Source: Cephalopachus bancanus (Eukaryota > Chordata > Mammalia > Primates > Tarsiidae). From it: 64,000 nt of DNA. Shown here in pieces: positions 12,784-24,749 of this stretch. How positions within the stretch are numbered: the first letter of the stretch is position 1; every line of letters begins with the position of its first letter. The stretch spans positions 620,001-684,000 of the forward strand of contig JAPVLO010000320.1 of the NCBI GenBank assembly GCA_027257055.1, given 5' to 3'. Under the pieces are notes generated by a model that was not told where the DNA came from, did no database searches, and was given only the letters and a program-made list of their open reading frames with translations. Made by a program: the position numbers and the translations under genes.

Positions 12784-13058
12784 TAGGGCGCAGCGGTTCA
12801 TGCTTGTAATCTCATCACTTTGGGAGGCGGGGGTGAGAGGACTGCTTGAGCCCAAGAGTTCAAGGCTAGCCTAGGCAACTCAGTGAGACCTCATTTCTAC
12901 AATAAATTTTTAAAAATTAGCTGGGTATGGTGGCACATGCCTATAGTTCTAGCTACTTGGAAGGCTGAGGCGGAAGGATTGCTTGAGCCCAGCAGGTTGA
13001 GGCTGCAGTGGCCATGAGTGTGCCATTGTACTCCAGCCTGGGCAAAACAAAAAGCAAA
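12784..13058 (+). repeat. Alu, transitional type
   Basis: It inserted within an L1M remnant. The linker CTACAATAAATTTTTAAAAATTAG and GGCGGAAGGATTGCTTGAGCCC combine AluJ and tarsier-type features. Confidence 0.88.
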
Positions 13059-13205
13059 ACACATGCATGTATTTGAAAGGAAATATGCCCAAATTCTAGT
13101 ATTGACTATAGCAGCACAGAATTAGATAACTTTTGTCTTTCTTTTCTATTTTCCAAACTGCTTATAATGTGGTTATAATGCATTTCTTTTTCACTGAAAA
13201 GTAAT
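13059..13205 (+). repeat. L1M 3' end, second part
   Basis: GAAAGGAAATATGCCCAAATTCTAG followed by TCTTTTCTATTTTCCAAACTGC matches the sense L1M 3' UTR pattern. It is the same copy as 12485-12783. Confidence 0.5.
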
Positions 13206-13209
13206 TGTT

Positions 13210-14760
13210 TTTTAACTCATACTTGGCATTTGGTGTGCAATTGTGCAATCTTTAGAACTTTCAAGAAAAAAATTCTAGGAGCCAAGCTAACAGATGCCAC
13301 TGACCATCGTGTCTGTTAGAATGTGGCAGCACCACACCACGCAATCTTCTGCAGAACTTGTGGAATTGCAACATTAATCATCAGTGATTGCTTTTATGTA
13401 ATGAAGCCAAGTTCCTCCCATGAAGTCCCTTATGAGGACAAGAGGAGCAAAAAACTGACTCAAATGCTCAGCCAGATTGCCTAAAGAAGCAATCGTACCA
13501 AAACATGTTATCCTAAAATAGTCAGCAGGGGCTACCAGGTGACAACACACATTGCACCCCCATGGCTCCCAGGCCCATTCCTTCTGCCAATTCCTGCCTC
13601 TAACCCGACTTCGTGGCATTCCAGAGCCCTGAGCTCCTTCCCAAACTCTTTATATGTAGCACTCTGGGCTCACAAAGTTTCTTAAACATGCATTGTTAAC
13701 CAAGAAAAGTCTTAGATGCAAAAACTGGCCCCTTTGTGTTTCCCAAATATGGCTATGTCTGCAGTACCAAAACAAAGCTGTCTAATTGTGGCATCCAGTA
13801 TATCTGGAATCCTCCACTTAGACAATCCAGATTATTCAAAATAGGGCAGAGTCCCAAATTCATTAGGAAAAGCAAGACATTTTAGCTCTGCTTCAACTGT
13901 AACACATAACCACAACACAGTCAAGGCAAGCCCTGCATAGAGACGCCGCCTTCCTTCCAAAGTGGTCACTACAGAGTGTCTACCTGTCAAGATAGCATGA
14001 ACAAAAGCATTTTGAACTCTCAGGGGAATCAAGGGGGTCATAAGCTACACACAAGTAAATGTGTGTGGCTAAAAAAAAAATCTGGAAAAGCTCAAAAGGG
14101 GTCTGTCTGAGTTGAGAATGGGAAAGAAGGGTGGGCCTGATACGGCGGAGAGGTGTCCGCTCTTACAGACAGCCCACAGTTCCCTCTCGACTTCTCTTTT
14201 CAACCACAAAGTCCCTAGGGCAATGCATTTACCACATCATATATTACACAGACATCTGCAATACAGGCCCATGGCGTGCTCAGGAATCTGGGAACAGAGG
14301 CTCCATTCAGCAGAAAGACTTTGGGTCTTTTGCAAATACATAACTTAAATACCTCGATTCATGATACTGGCGTAGTCAGGAACTGCTTGTTTTCCCTAAG
14401 AAGTTTTCAATGTATTCATTTCGCTGAATGTATGCTAACCTACCAGAAAGCCAGTATGAAACACTGAAAACATTATCTTTTCTGAGAAAACCTCTCTTCC
14501 CAGTGGCATTTGTTTAATAACCCAGGTGGAATACACAGATACGGGCCCAGAATCAGTAATCCCCAAACTCAGGCTGCGGAGAACACAGGCCACATCAGAT
14601 CTCTCGTGCCTAAATGTGGTAATTGTAAGACCTTGGCTCCCATTAGTGAATTATCTTCCATTAGCTACTTTTCTCTACTCTCTGCATTTTCTTTTGCCCT
14701 CATTTTAGGCAATTTTTGAACACATCGGGTAGAAGAGCTGCATCCAAGCATTTGAGAATG
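13210..14760. other. Unique sequence, no gene seen
   Basis: About 1.5 kb without recognisable interspersed repeats. Several ORFs of 60-81 codons lie on both strands without a recognisable product. Confidence 0.5.
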
Positions 14761-14775
14761 TAGTGCAAATTTCTT

Positions 14776-15043
14776 TTTTTCTTTTTTCTTTTCAGTTGGA
14801 GTCTCATTCTGTCACCTAGCATCCACCTGCTGGGCTCAGATGATCCTTCTGCCTCAGCCTTCTAAGTAGCTGGAACTGTAGGCACATGCCACCATGCCTG
14901 GCTTTTTATATATTTTTTTTATTGTAGAGATGAGGTCTCACCAACTTGCCCAGGCTGGTCTCGAACCCCTGAGCTCAGGCAATCCTCTCACCTCTGCTTC
15001 CCAAAGTGCTGGGATTATAAGCTTGAGCCACTGTATCCAGCCA
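14776..15043 (-). repeat. Alu (antisense) with target duplication
   Basis: Flanked by the identical 15-mer TAGTGCAAATTTCTT (14761-14775 and 15044-15058). About 30 bases are missing after TCTGTCACCTAG. The type is intermediate between AluJ and tarsier-type. Confidence 0.93.
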
Positions 15044-15162
15044 TAGTGCAAATTTCTTAAAAAATGGATTTTCTTCAAGATAAAACCACTAAAACATTCA
15101 ATATAGTACCAAGCTCACATCAAATAGTCAATACGTTTTTTTTTTTCTTAATCTATGTTGTC

Positions 15163-15282
15163 AGCTGGGCATGGTAGCACACACTTGTAATCCCAGCACT
15201 TTGGAAGGCGGAGGCAGGAGGGTCGCTTGAGGCCAGGAGTCTGAGACCAGCCTGGGCAACACAGTAAGACTGTGTTTCAATT
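15163..15282 (+). repeat. Alu left monomer only
   Basis: AGCTGGGCATGGTAGCACAC to GCCTGGGCAACACAGTAAGAC, then sequence unrelated to a right arm. It is either a free left monomer or a 3'-truncated Alu. Confidence 0.8.
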
Positions 15283-15650
15283 ATTTACAAAAGTCTGTGT
15301 TGTCTCCCAGACTACCTGGAAATAGGTTAGCATCTATTATATATTTATATATTAATATCTAAACATTTCTGTGTGTGTTGATATTTATACACACACATAT
15401 ATAAACACAAACACAACACATCTATATTACAGGATTAGGAGGACCCTAGCTCAGCTGGTACATGGTTACACGCTGACTCCAGTCGCTGTGTGTGCTTGGC
15501 AGCTGCAGGAACACGACAACAATAAGCCAGAGTCAGAAGAACGAAGTCTGAATACAAACCGTGCCTGTTGGGAAATCCCTTAAGCCTCAGTTTACTCACC
15601 CACAAAAGCGAATTAATAATGCCTACTTTCATAAGTTGTTCTTAAGATTA
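15283..15650. other. Unique sequence with MIR trace
   Basis: No gene is seen. AAATCCCTTAAGCCTCAGTTTACTCACCCAC at 15571-15602 is a sense MIR core remnant. An AT/CA-rich stretch lies at 15335-15425. Confidence 0.45.
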
Positions 15651-15657
15651 CATTTAA

Positions 15658-15905
15658 AAGTGCAGTTGACCTTGAACAAACAGGCATTTAAATTGTGTGG
15701 TTCACTTATAGGTGGATTTTTTCCAACTAAACTTGGATTGAAAATACAGCATTTGTGGGATGTGGAACCACACACACAGAGGGCCAAGGTTTCCTATACA
15801 TGGGATCTATGGGGGCCCACTGTGGGAGTTGAGTGTATGCTGATTTGGGTATATGGGGTCATAGAACCCATCACTTTCATATACTGAGGTTTGATTGTAT
15901 ACACG
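15658..15905. repeat. Tigger-like DNA transposon fragment
   Basis: GCAGTTGACCTTGAACAAACAGGC followed by TGTGTGGTTCACTTATAGGTGGATTTTTTCC matches the terminal region of a Tigger-family (Tc1/mariner) element. No transposase ORF is present. Confidence 0.6.
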
Positions 15906-16230
15906 ATACATTGTAAATTGCTGTGCTGTCAAGGAAAAGTTTTCTAGCAAAGACAGTCTTTTTTATCCTTTGTTTATTGTTTTAACACACTCATGAATAT
16001 AACCACTCCAGACTAATTATGAGGTTGATGTTACCAATACTTAACCTGTTCCAAAACGTTAAGACTTTACAAACTAAAGTAAGAACCAAGAAGTTGGTCT
16101 CTGGGTCTACCTTCCTATTCAGAATCAGGCAATGAAGGACATTCTTGACAGTCACCTTTAAAAGACTTCGGAGTTGCTCTCTCCTTAGGGTCAGGTCTCA
16201 AGGAACCAAATCACTACTATCAAAACACAC
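15906..16230. other. Unique sequence
   Basis: No gene or repeat is recognised. Confidence 0.45.
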
Positions 16231-16232
16231 TG

Positions 16233-16540
16233 TGGCCAGGCACATTGGCTCATGCACTTTGGGAGGCTGAGGTGAGAGGATCGCTTGAGCTCAAGAGTTC
16301 CAGACCAGTCTGGGCAGCATAGCGCAACCCTGTCTCTACAAAAAATAGAAAAATTAGCCAGGCATGCTGGTGTGCACCTATAGTCACAGCTACTCGAGAG
16401 GCTGAGGCGAAAGGATCGCCTGAGCCCAGGAGGCCGAGTCTGTGGTAAGCCATAATTGTGTCACTGCACTCTAGCCTGGGTGAGAATGAGACCCCAACAA
16501 ACAAAACAAAACAAAACCAAAAAACAAACAAACAAAAAAA
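16233..16540 (+). repeat. AluJ-like SINE
   Basis: The left arm lacks about 10 bases (GGCTCATG joins CACTTTGGG). The tail is a long AAAC-rich stretch (16499-16540). Confidence 0.9.
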
Positions 16541-16955
16541 ACGTTGTGCATGTGTTCCATGCAAGGCCTTGTGCTCACACTCTGGAGAGATGAACCATGA
16601 TTCCCAAATGCCAACTGGGGACGGTGAACCGGCAACATCATGTCATTTCTAATCAATCCTCAGAATACCTAGCCAGGTTTCTACAACTATTTTTTTAAAT
16701 AGAGAACCTGAGCATCATTAAAAGTTAGAAGACTCACAGAGAAGCCTTGCAGATGCAAGGAGAAAAATGAGAATACGGGTTCTGGCTCCAGGTCCCACGC
16801 CTGGGCTCTCTCCTCTTCATGGAGTGGCCTCACCTGAGGTGACACAAAACAGTCCCTGCCTGGAGCAAGACACTCCCACACAAACGTTGCTTAGAGAACA
16901 CACAGTCCTAAAAGGGGCAGATAGATTGCCTGAGGGGGGCTTTTTAATGCAGCTG
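16541..16955. other. Unique sequence
   Basis: No gene is seen; ORFs of 60-64 codons are not supported by other signals. Confidence 0.45.
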
Positions 16956-16974
16956 TGATAACAAAAACAATCAC

Positions 16975-17090
16975 ATTTATCAACCAAGATAAGGGATGGT
17001 GCTTGCCCTCAGAGACCTTATATTCTAGTTGGAGAGAGAAGACTAATGCCCTAGAAACCTTCATGAAGCCCTACAAATAGCAGGCAAGAG
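16975..17090 (-). repeat. L2 3' end (antisense)
   Basis: GTGCTTGCCCTCAGAGACCTTATATTCTAGTTGGAGAGAG matches the antisense L2 3' end (ccctgccctcatggagcttacattctagtgggg). Confidence 0.65.
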
Positions 17091-17384
17091 GATCTACAGG
17101 CTGCTCTCTGCGGCAGGAATATTCCAGCTAAGAGAATGCCAAGCATCCAGATTTGCCCAGGAAAGACCTAGGCACACAATGACAAAAGTATCCTTTTCCA
17201 GGTGCTTAAAACAGCCCTGTAGTTTTTATGACATCAACCTCTTTATAGAAAGTATTCGTTAGAGTTAGTTAAAACCAAATAACACCACATCCAACATTTT
17301 CTAGCAGGCCTTAGGAAGCAAGGACACCCACCAACACCCCACCCCCACGCCCACCACTCACACCTTTAAAAAAACGTAGAGAGG

Positions 17385-17687
17385 GATGGGCTCAGTGGCT
17401 CATGCCTGTAATCCCAGCACTTTGAGAGGCTGACATGGGAGCATCGCATGGGCCCAGGTGTTCGAGACCAGCCTGGTAACATAGTAAGACCTCATCTCTG
17501 TGAAAAACTAAAAAAATTAGCTGAGCAGAGTGGCATGCGCCTGAAGACCCAGCTACTCGGGAAGCCGAGGCAGGAGTTGCTGGAGCCCAGGAGTTCGAGC
17601 CTGCAGTGAACTATGATTGCACTGCTGCACTCCAGCCTGGGCAACTGAGCGAGACCCTTTTAAAAAAAAAAAAAAGAAGAAAAAGAT
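17385..17687 (+). repeat. AluJ-like SINE
   Basis: The left arm starts GGGATGGGCTCAGTGGCTC and the right arm ends GGGCAACTGAGCGAGACCC, with an A-rich tail. Confidence 0.9.
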
Positions 17688-17709
17688 ACACGGAGTAACT
17701 CTATAATAA

Positions 17710-17890
17710 CTATAATTTGAGTTGATGTTCCACCACTTATGAGGTGTGTGATCTGCAGTTAGTCAGTTAACCCAGCAGAGATTCAGTTTCCTCATCTATA
17801 CAATGGGAATAATAACAGTCATCCACCTCCTGATGAGGTTAAATGAAGTCAAGTACATCCATTCCTGTTACAGCATCAGACAGCGGTCAG
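17710..17890 (+). repeat. MIR (sense)
   Basis: CCACCACTTATGAGGTGTGTG followed by TCAGTTTCCTCATCTATACAATGGGAATAATAAC is sense MIR. Confidence 0.8.
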
Positions 17891-17941
17891 GAAATTTCAG
17901 CCCCTTTCAGCAGCACGCCCATCATTATCAGTAGCATCTGA

Positions 17942-18209
17942 CACCCTGGGAGGCCGAGGTGAGTGGACTGCCTAAGCCCACAGGTTCCAGACCAGCCTGG
18001 GTAACTTGGCGAGACCTTGTCTCTACAAAAAAAAAAAATCAAAAAATTAGCTGGGCATGGTAGTGCATGCCTGTAGTTCCAGCTACTTGGAAGGCTGAGG
18101 TGGAAGGATCACCAGAGCCCAGCATGTTGATGCTGGGGTGGCTGTGAGTGTGCCACTGCACTCCAGCCTGGGTGACGGAGTGAGACTCAGACTCAAAAAA
18201 AAAAAAAAA
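17942..18209 (+). repeat. Tarsier-type Alu, 5' truncated
   Basis: It begins at the CCCTGGGAGGCCGAGG part of the left arm. The target duplication AGCATCTGA is present at 17933-17941 and 18210-18218, so truncation occurred at insertion. Confidence 0.92.
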
Positions 18210-18219
18210 AGCATCTGAG

Positions 18220-18835
18220 GGGGAGGCTCAAAACCACTTTCTCCTCAGCTGGTTTCAAGTAGATGTTTGTTTAGCTATGGGGAAGGTTGTCTTTCCAAAC
18301 TATTTAAAAGAACAGCCTTGGTCAGCTCACCTTTCAAGGGTTCCCAGCACCTTCTTTCTCTCTCTCATGAGGTGACATGCCCTGTCTTTCCAAACAGCAC
18401 AATCCCCTCTACTATTCAACTTTCCAAAAGGAGTGAAGTCACTAGTCTACTCTTTCTCCCAGTAGTTAATTCTCACGGGTGTTACTGAGTAGCACTTTAT
18501 TTACATGTCAAACTTTGTAGTTTTTTTTTTAACTTTACCATTTCTTCCAGGATATATAAATAGTACCTTGTCTTCCAATTAACAAGCTTTTCTCTGCACA
18601 AAGCACCTCCAGTTTCCCAAGTAGTTTCCACGCAGGTAATGTCTAGTAAATTCACAGAGCTTACACAGAACAGACCCAAGTCTAGTTCAGTTGATACGAA
18701 GAGTTTGTACTAAAGAGTATAAAGAAATAACGATTGGGGGGACATATTGTACACGGACCACAAAATGGCCTTGAATTCCAGGCAAATAGCATTCTACCAG
18801 GCCATGAAACTCAAGGTAAGTTCTACAGAAGTTCT
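18220..18835. other. Unique sequence
   Basis: No gene or repeat is recognised. Confidence 0.45.
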
Positions 18836-18839
18836 CTAA

Positions 18840-19258
18840 TTTAACTGCAAAAGTTTAAATGTCTCCTCCAAAATTCATGCTGAAATTTAATTGCCATTGC
18901 AACAGTATTAAGAGGCGGGGCCTCGAGGGGTGATTAGGTCATGAGGGCTCTGCCCTCACGAGTGAACTAATGCCATTATTGAGAGACTGGGCGAGTTACT
19001 GTGGGAGTGGGCTCCAGATGAAAGGATGAGTTCGGCCTGACTTCCTCTCTGTCTCACATGCTCTTGACCTTTCTCACCTTCTCTCACCATGTGATGCCTT
19101 CCACTATGTCAAGATGCAGTAAGAGGGCTCCACCCAGAGGCAGCCCCTCCATCTGGGACTTTCCAGCCGCCAGAACCCTGAGCCAGGTGAACGTCTATTC
19201 TTTATGATTACCCAGTCTGTGGTATGCTGCTATAACCGCAGGAAACAAGCTAAGACCA
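18840..19258 (+). repeat. MaLR-type LTR
   Basis: TCCTCCAAAATTCATGCTGAAATTTAATTGCC, AAGAGGCGGGGCCTCGAGGGGTGATTAGGTCATGAGGGC and TTACCCAGTCTGTGGTATGC are in the order of MST/MLT-type MaLR LTRs. It is a solitary LTR with no internal region. Confidence 0.7.
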
Positions 19259-19870
19259 AGATTCATCTGGCTGAGGCCTGCACCATAGAGGGAGGCCCTG
19301 GGCCAGGGAGAGCATCGGGCCAACTGTCTGTGGCCAGGCCACAGGAGGGGGCAGTGGTGCCCAATGCTTTCAATCAGACCAAAAATAAGAAACACCCCTC
19401 AACCGTACATACCCTCTCTGCCCTGAAGAGAGACGCTCCCAGCTAACTTGTTTTGCCCATTTGGCTGTGAAAAGTTCCACGGAGACCTTGATGACAGCAA
19501 CCACTGGTGACAGGTCCTACATTTGTCATCCCTTGTTTACCTGAAGCAAAAACCGCTGCTCAGAGAAAATCTGATTTTCTCCCCACATCTCATTCTGACA
19601 ACTTTTGGCCACAGTGAAGCTTTTTTTTAATCCCTGCCCAATTGCCTTGGTGGCTGACAAGATAAAATTATCAGAAAATAAAAGGTGTCGAAAAGTTCTT
19701 TAGAACTCAAAGAGGCTTATTCACCAAATGGAGGCACTACATTATCAACCACTAAAATGGAATAAAAGGTAACAGAGTTAGGGATGTCTAAGAGATGGTT
19801 TCCAAAGTAACAAATGTTTCTCAACACGAAATGACCTTGTCTTCACAATTCACAACTTAAAGAGGCTGGA
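19259..19870. other. Unique sequence
   Basis: No gene or repeat is recognised. Confidence 0.45.
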
Positions 19871-19884
19871 AAAAAATAATGATG

Positions 19885-20130
19885 TGTGATTCCATTCCAG
19901 TTAATGGAGGATGCCAGCTGGTGGTGGTGGGGACTGAGATCCTGACTGAGAGAGTCATAACGTCCTTCACACCCAACTCTATGAGCAAAGAGTTCCGGGT
20001 GCTGAGGCAGCTTCGCCACATGCAAAAAGGGGGAAAAAGCAGCTCTTACTTCCCTGTTGTGAAGATTAATCAAGTCAACCATTTACCCACATACACAGCA
20101 CTTGACATGCAGGAAGAACTCAATAAATAG
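19885..20130 (+). repeat. MIR (sense), 3' part clear
   Basis: TGTGAAGATTAATCAAGTCAACC and GCACTTGACATGCAGGAAGAACTCAATAAATAG are the MIR 3' half. The 5' half is degraded. Confidence 0.6.
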
Positions 20131-20134
20131 CCGC

Positions 20135-20865
20135 CTATTGACATAATTTGTTTATTTCCCCATTTAGCCTGTTCCAATTCCAAAAACGAAGAGTAAGAAG
20201 AGTCAGAGGTAGGTGGAAATCCTGGTTAATAAAAGGCTCTAGTTAGTCATTGTTCTACTAAGACAACAACTTACTGGATCCTGCGTGAAGGGGGCAAGAA
20301 ACCTGTCAGGAATGAAGGCTCCTGCCTTGGGCAGAGAAAACTCAACACAAACCTTGCGGTGACCCCAACCGGCACACTGCATTTGCACAGAACTATGCAG
20401 GTTACAGGACAGCAGTGCCCTTAGCTGTCTGCAAAACAAGTTGGTGATTGAGATCAGTTTTAAAAAAAGAAAAAAATGCAATATGGTCTGACTTTAAGAG
20501 TGTTCGGTGAGGCCATAGGACTTAGAGCATCACGGAATTTCAGGGCTGGAAAGAACCACCGTTTTCAAACATCAAGAGCCTTGAAGTCCTGGTTGATTCA
20601 TGGAGATGAGAAAATATAATATCCAGGCTCACATCCTCCTCAAGATAGAAAGAACTCCCGTCCTGTCAAGCCACTGGGGAAGTCATGTCAGCAGCAGATA
20701 TTGCAATTACTGCCTGTGGTTCTGCTCTGCTTTCTAGATGTTAAGCTCCCTGAAGACAGGCATCTGCATCTGACTAATGTTTGCTAAGTCATGAGGACAC
20801 TAAAATATTTCTATATTACCTTTAAAATTTCACTGTGACATTCCCTTCCCTCCTTTTTGATTTTT
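20135..20865. other. Unique sequence with L2-like trace
   Basis: No gene is seen. TTCTAGATGTTAAGCTCCCTGAAGACAGGCATCTG at 20734-20768 resembles the sense L2 3' end (ctagactgtaagctccatgagggcaggga). Confidence 0.5.
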
Positions 20866-20868
20866 GTT

Positions 20869-21167
20869 GTTTTTTTTTTTTGAGTTGGAGTCTTACTCTG
20901 TCACCCAGGCTGGAGTGCAGTGGCACACTGCTCACGGTCATAGCAGCCTCGACCTGCTGGGCTCAGGCAATCCTTCCATCTCAGCCTTCCAAGTAGCTAA
21001 AACCACAGGTGTGCACCACTATGTCCAGCTAATTTTTTCATTTATTGTACAGACGAGGTCTCACCATGTTGCCTAGGCTGGTTTCGAACCCGCGGGCTCA
21101 GGCAATCCACTCGCCTCTGCCTCCCAAAGTGCTGGGATTATAGGCGTGAACCACTGTGCCCGGTCAT
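20869..21167 (-). repeat. Tarsier-type Alu (antisense)
   Basis: GAGTTGGAGTCTTACTCTGTC and AACCCGCGGGCTCAGGCAATCCACTCGCC are tarsier-type diagnostics in reverse. ATTCCCTTCCCTC before and CATCCCTTCCCCTC after look like the target duplication. Confidence 0.92.
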
Positions 21168-21295
21168 CCCTTCCCCTCTTAAAAAGAAAAAAACAACAGA
21201 AGAGAATTAAAGTCTAAGGTTTCATTACATTTACATAAATCCAAATGTCTCTAAAACTAAAATCATATATATACATACTAAGTTAGGGAATAAAT

Positions 21296-21330
21296 GACTA
21301 TCTATCTACCTACCTACCTATCTATATCTG
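21296..21330 (+). repeat. (CTAT/CTAC)n short tandem repeat
   Basis: TATCTATCTACCTACCTACCTATCTATATC lies at the junction with an Alu-like monomer and is probably its altered tail. Confidence 0.7.
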
Positions 21331-21460
21331 TTTAGAGATGGGAGTCTTGCTATGTTGCCTAGGCTGACCTTGAACTGCTGGACTCAAGTGATCCTTCTGT
21401 CTCAGCCTTGAGAGTAGCAGGAACTATAGGCACACACTATCTATACCTCGCCCTGCACAG
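21331..21460 (-). repeat. Alu monomer (antisense)
   Basis: TAGAGATGGGAGTCTTGCTATGTTGCCTAGGCTGACCTTGAACTGC is one Alu-like arm only, diverged. Confidence 0.7.
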
Positions 21461-21479
21461 CTGTCTTCTTTTTAAAAAA

Positions 21480-23900
21480 ATATCATTAATTTAAAGCAAA
21501 CCCACAATTAAACACCCTTTGGTACTTTTGAACTCATTCAATCAATAAAAGTTCACTAAATGAGTGGCACTGAAGAGTGGATCTCACTATTTAACTTTAC
21601 AGTGTCTCTTGCGTATCTAGAAATCAAACCATCAAAAGGTCTAGCAGAGGGCATTTTAAGGAGACTGTAGGGATGGGGGAAAAGATAAAGGCCTCATGGA
21701 AGAATCCCCATCCCAACCCCCCCCCCTTTTTTTAACAAGTATGCAACAAAAATTCTTCACAAAGATGTAACTTTAGAACTCTTAGGCTAGTTCCTAATCT
21801 GCTTAAAGGGAGTTTTGGTATTTGTGGAGTTCGGTGAATATGTTATACTTCTGGAGGAAATCCAGCTTAAGAAGCATATAATTGTAGACTTTTTTCCCTA
21901 TCTGTTTAACAATAAAAGTATAAAAATAAATGTTTTTGCCTCTGTAAAAATGTAAATGTAAAGTCTGTAAAAAATGTAAAGTCTGTAAAAAAGTAAATAC
22001 ACTAGATTTAAAGGCATAAAACTAAAATATGTGCTTAAAGCTCTTACTAAAAACAGAAATGAAAAAGACTTGAACTCTCAGAATGGTGATGAGGCATTTC
22101 AAATTCCCATCTGCTAATATCACAGCTCTAAAAACCAACCAGCAAGCTTAAATGTGGAGGATCAGGTGCAGCGGGGCCCTGCATAGCATGAAATCTGGGA
22201 GGACTACTCAAGTTTGCCAAAAGGATTTGCTACATTGCCCAACCAGTGGACAGGGACAACAAATCCCGGTGACTCCAAAAGTTCCATCGACGTGTAATTT
22301 CAAGTCCATTCCTCATTCGCTGCTGATTATGCCAAAGTCCAAAGAGAAGGGGGGAGGGGCGGGCAGGCTCAGGAATGTGCCCTGGACGCTGCTGACCACT
22401 TGAAAGCTGGCAGAAAGGCCCTTATTTTAGACTCACCCAACAGCCAGCATTCACATGGGACAAGCAGCAGAGCCTTTCCAATGGGGGAAACCCTTCCCTG
22501 GCCACTCAGCTCAGTAACTTCATTAAATTCAGAGTGAAACCAGCTGCCAGGAAGGCAAAGGGTGACCCAGCCATGGCTCTAGAAATTCCTAGCAAAGAAA
22601 ATAAATATATAGAGTGCCTCGGAGCTCATAGATCACAGTGCTAGGAGGCAAACTGCAGGCAACTGTCAGGAAGATAAGGAAATCATCCTTGGAGTGTCAT
22701 TCTTCCAGTATGAAGAAAGAGCCCTCTGCAGCATTGGGGCTGCCTGGGAACTGCAAAACCAAAATGCTGCCTAGCCAAGTACTACTGCTCCTGGCTGGGG
22801 ACAAAGCGAGGTTTCTCTGTGGGATATGTTGGGTCCACATTTCAGCACTCTTGGCCCCATGGCAGGGAGGGACAGCAGACGACGGAAGATGAGACAGAGG
22901 GCCAGGGCGTCCCCCAAAGACAAGCAAAGCCGTGTGGATGAAAAGTCCACCAGTGTTTCCTAGCCCAAACAATATTCCAATGGGGGGAAAAAAAGAGAAA
23001 CATCAACTCTTTATAAGAATCATTAACATTATAAAGATGTAAATACATATAAAACCATTCACTAAACAAGTTAAAAGGTTTTATTTGAATCTTATTTCAT
23101 TCATTTCTTCCATCACTGAACTCTACACCAGTGACATTAAGAAATAGTATGTAAACATAGATATGTTATGTGAGATCGCTTTTAATGTCAAAGAAATTTT
23201 AAGATAGAGCGATTGCTTCTCTTACATCCCACTTTTTGTTCCTTAAAGATATCTTTAATATCTTTATACAGAGTTGGTCAGACACAACTCTGTTTGGTTT
23301 TGACCTCTCTTTGGTTTTGATATCATTGCTTTAAAAGCCAAAAATGCTGCTTCAGGTAGGTATGTGGTGGGAAGACCCTACCACAGCTGTCATTGTCTTT
23401 TCTGCAGAGAACTGAAAGTTGTCTTTGCTTTTACCCCAAAATAAATGATATCATACTTACTGAGTTAAAAATTGGTTATAATTTTTGATGTAACATTGGG
23501 TCTCTCTCTGCATCTCTTTTCCTCCAAATTTACTGTTTCATCACTTTACAAATGACTTAATAATCAATGACTTTCTCAAATGCAAGTTTTCTTCTTACAG
23601 ATATTGAGAGAGTATTTTAAATTACTACTTGCAATGCTGTTCCTAGTCAACTCTGATGAACTGGAGAAGCCAGAAAAGAAACAGGAGCATTTTAAAAATT
23701 ATTCTCACATGTGCCCTTCAACTCAATTTTTAACTTGTGCTACAAAAATTGATCTTATTGCAAAATTGAAGACCCAAATCTCATTCATATATGAGCTGAC
23801 CCAAAATAAGTCAGCTTTGCTCTCAAACTTTCATTATAAATCTGACTTTTCAGGATTTAAAAGCATTTTCAATTCAGATAACAAACAATCTTTGCAAAAC
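21480..23900. other. 2.4 kb of mostly unique sequence
   Basis: No known interspersed repeat is recognised. Beyond the AT-rich tandem at 21940-21998 there is a GC-richer segment at 22130-22970. A 147-codon ORF at 23580-24023 is open after an acceptor-like TTTTCTTCTTACAG, but its last part is MER5 transposon sequence, so I treat it as chance. Confidence 0.5.
21940..21998 (+). repeat. Tandem repeat, GTCTGTAAAAAATGTAAA unit
   Basis: CTGTAAAAA and ATGTAAA alternate two to three times in an AT-rich region. It is a local slippage product. Confidence 0.6.
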
Positions 23901-23914
23901 GTTCCTGCTGGACT

Positions 23915-24080
23915 AGAAGGCCTCAAAAAACCGCTGTACACTGATCACCTGCACGTGTTTAAAATGCAGATTACAGGTTCTGCACCCAGCTATACTGATT
24001 CTGAAGTGCCACCAGGACCTTGAAATCTGCATGTCTGGCAGATACAGTTTAAGACTATACTTTGAGAAATATCGGTCAGT
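23915..24080 (+). repeat. MER5-like hAT-Charlie element
   Basis: GATCACCTGCACGTGTTTAAAATGCAGATTAC, then GCACCCAGCTATACTGATTCTG, then TATACTTTGAGAAATATC, matches sense MER5A order, diverged. Confidence 0.65.
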
Positions 24081-24450
24081 ACAACCAAGTAACTGCAGCA
24101 CCAAGTATTCAATGTCAACTCGTTACACAAAGCTGGAAATGTTCATGAATCTGTCCCATCACTTTACATATAATTTATATGGATTGTGTCAGAATTGCTT
24201 TCGAGCAGGGAGATGGATTTTCCTCTTTTTTTCCCCCACAAAATGTTCACAGTGAATGAAATAATGTGCAAATGTAATTCCACTGGCGGGACCTGCCAGT
24301 CTTGCTGCTGGCCCATCTGCACACAGTCTGGCACAGGGTTTCCAAGTGAGAAATGTACTGGGAGCACACCCATCCATCAGTTCATAGATTTCTACGCTGG
24401 ATGTCTGGGAAATTGAAGAATTCAAATGAACCTTCAATTTAAGACTATTC

Positions 24451-24748
24451 CGGCAGGGTGAGGTGGCTCAAGCCTGTGTTCCCAGCAATTTGGGAGGCCA
24501 AGGCGAGAGGATTGCCTGAGCTCAGGGGTTCAAGACCAGCCTGGGCAACTTGGCGGGACCTTGTCTGTACAATAAACCAAAAAATTATCCGGGTGTGGTA
24601 GCGATGCCTGTAGTTCCAGCTACTTGGAAGGCTGAGGCAGGAGAATCGCCTTAGCCTAGCAGGTGGAGGCTGCAGTGGCCGTGAGTATGCCACTGCACTC
24701 CAGTCTTGGCAACGGAGTGAGACTCTGACTCAAAAATAATAATAATTT
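24451..24748 (+). repeat. Tarsier-type Alu
   Basis: GTACAATAAACCAAAAAATTATC linker and GGAAGGCTGAGGCAGGAGAATCGCC right arm. AGACTCTGACTCAAAAATAATAATAATT forms the tail. Confidence 0.92.
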
Positions 24749-24749
24749 T

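Noticed and set aside
23580..24023. 147-codon ORF after an acceptor-like site
   Set aside because: The C-terminal third is MER5 transposon sequence and no homology is recognised.
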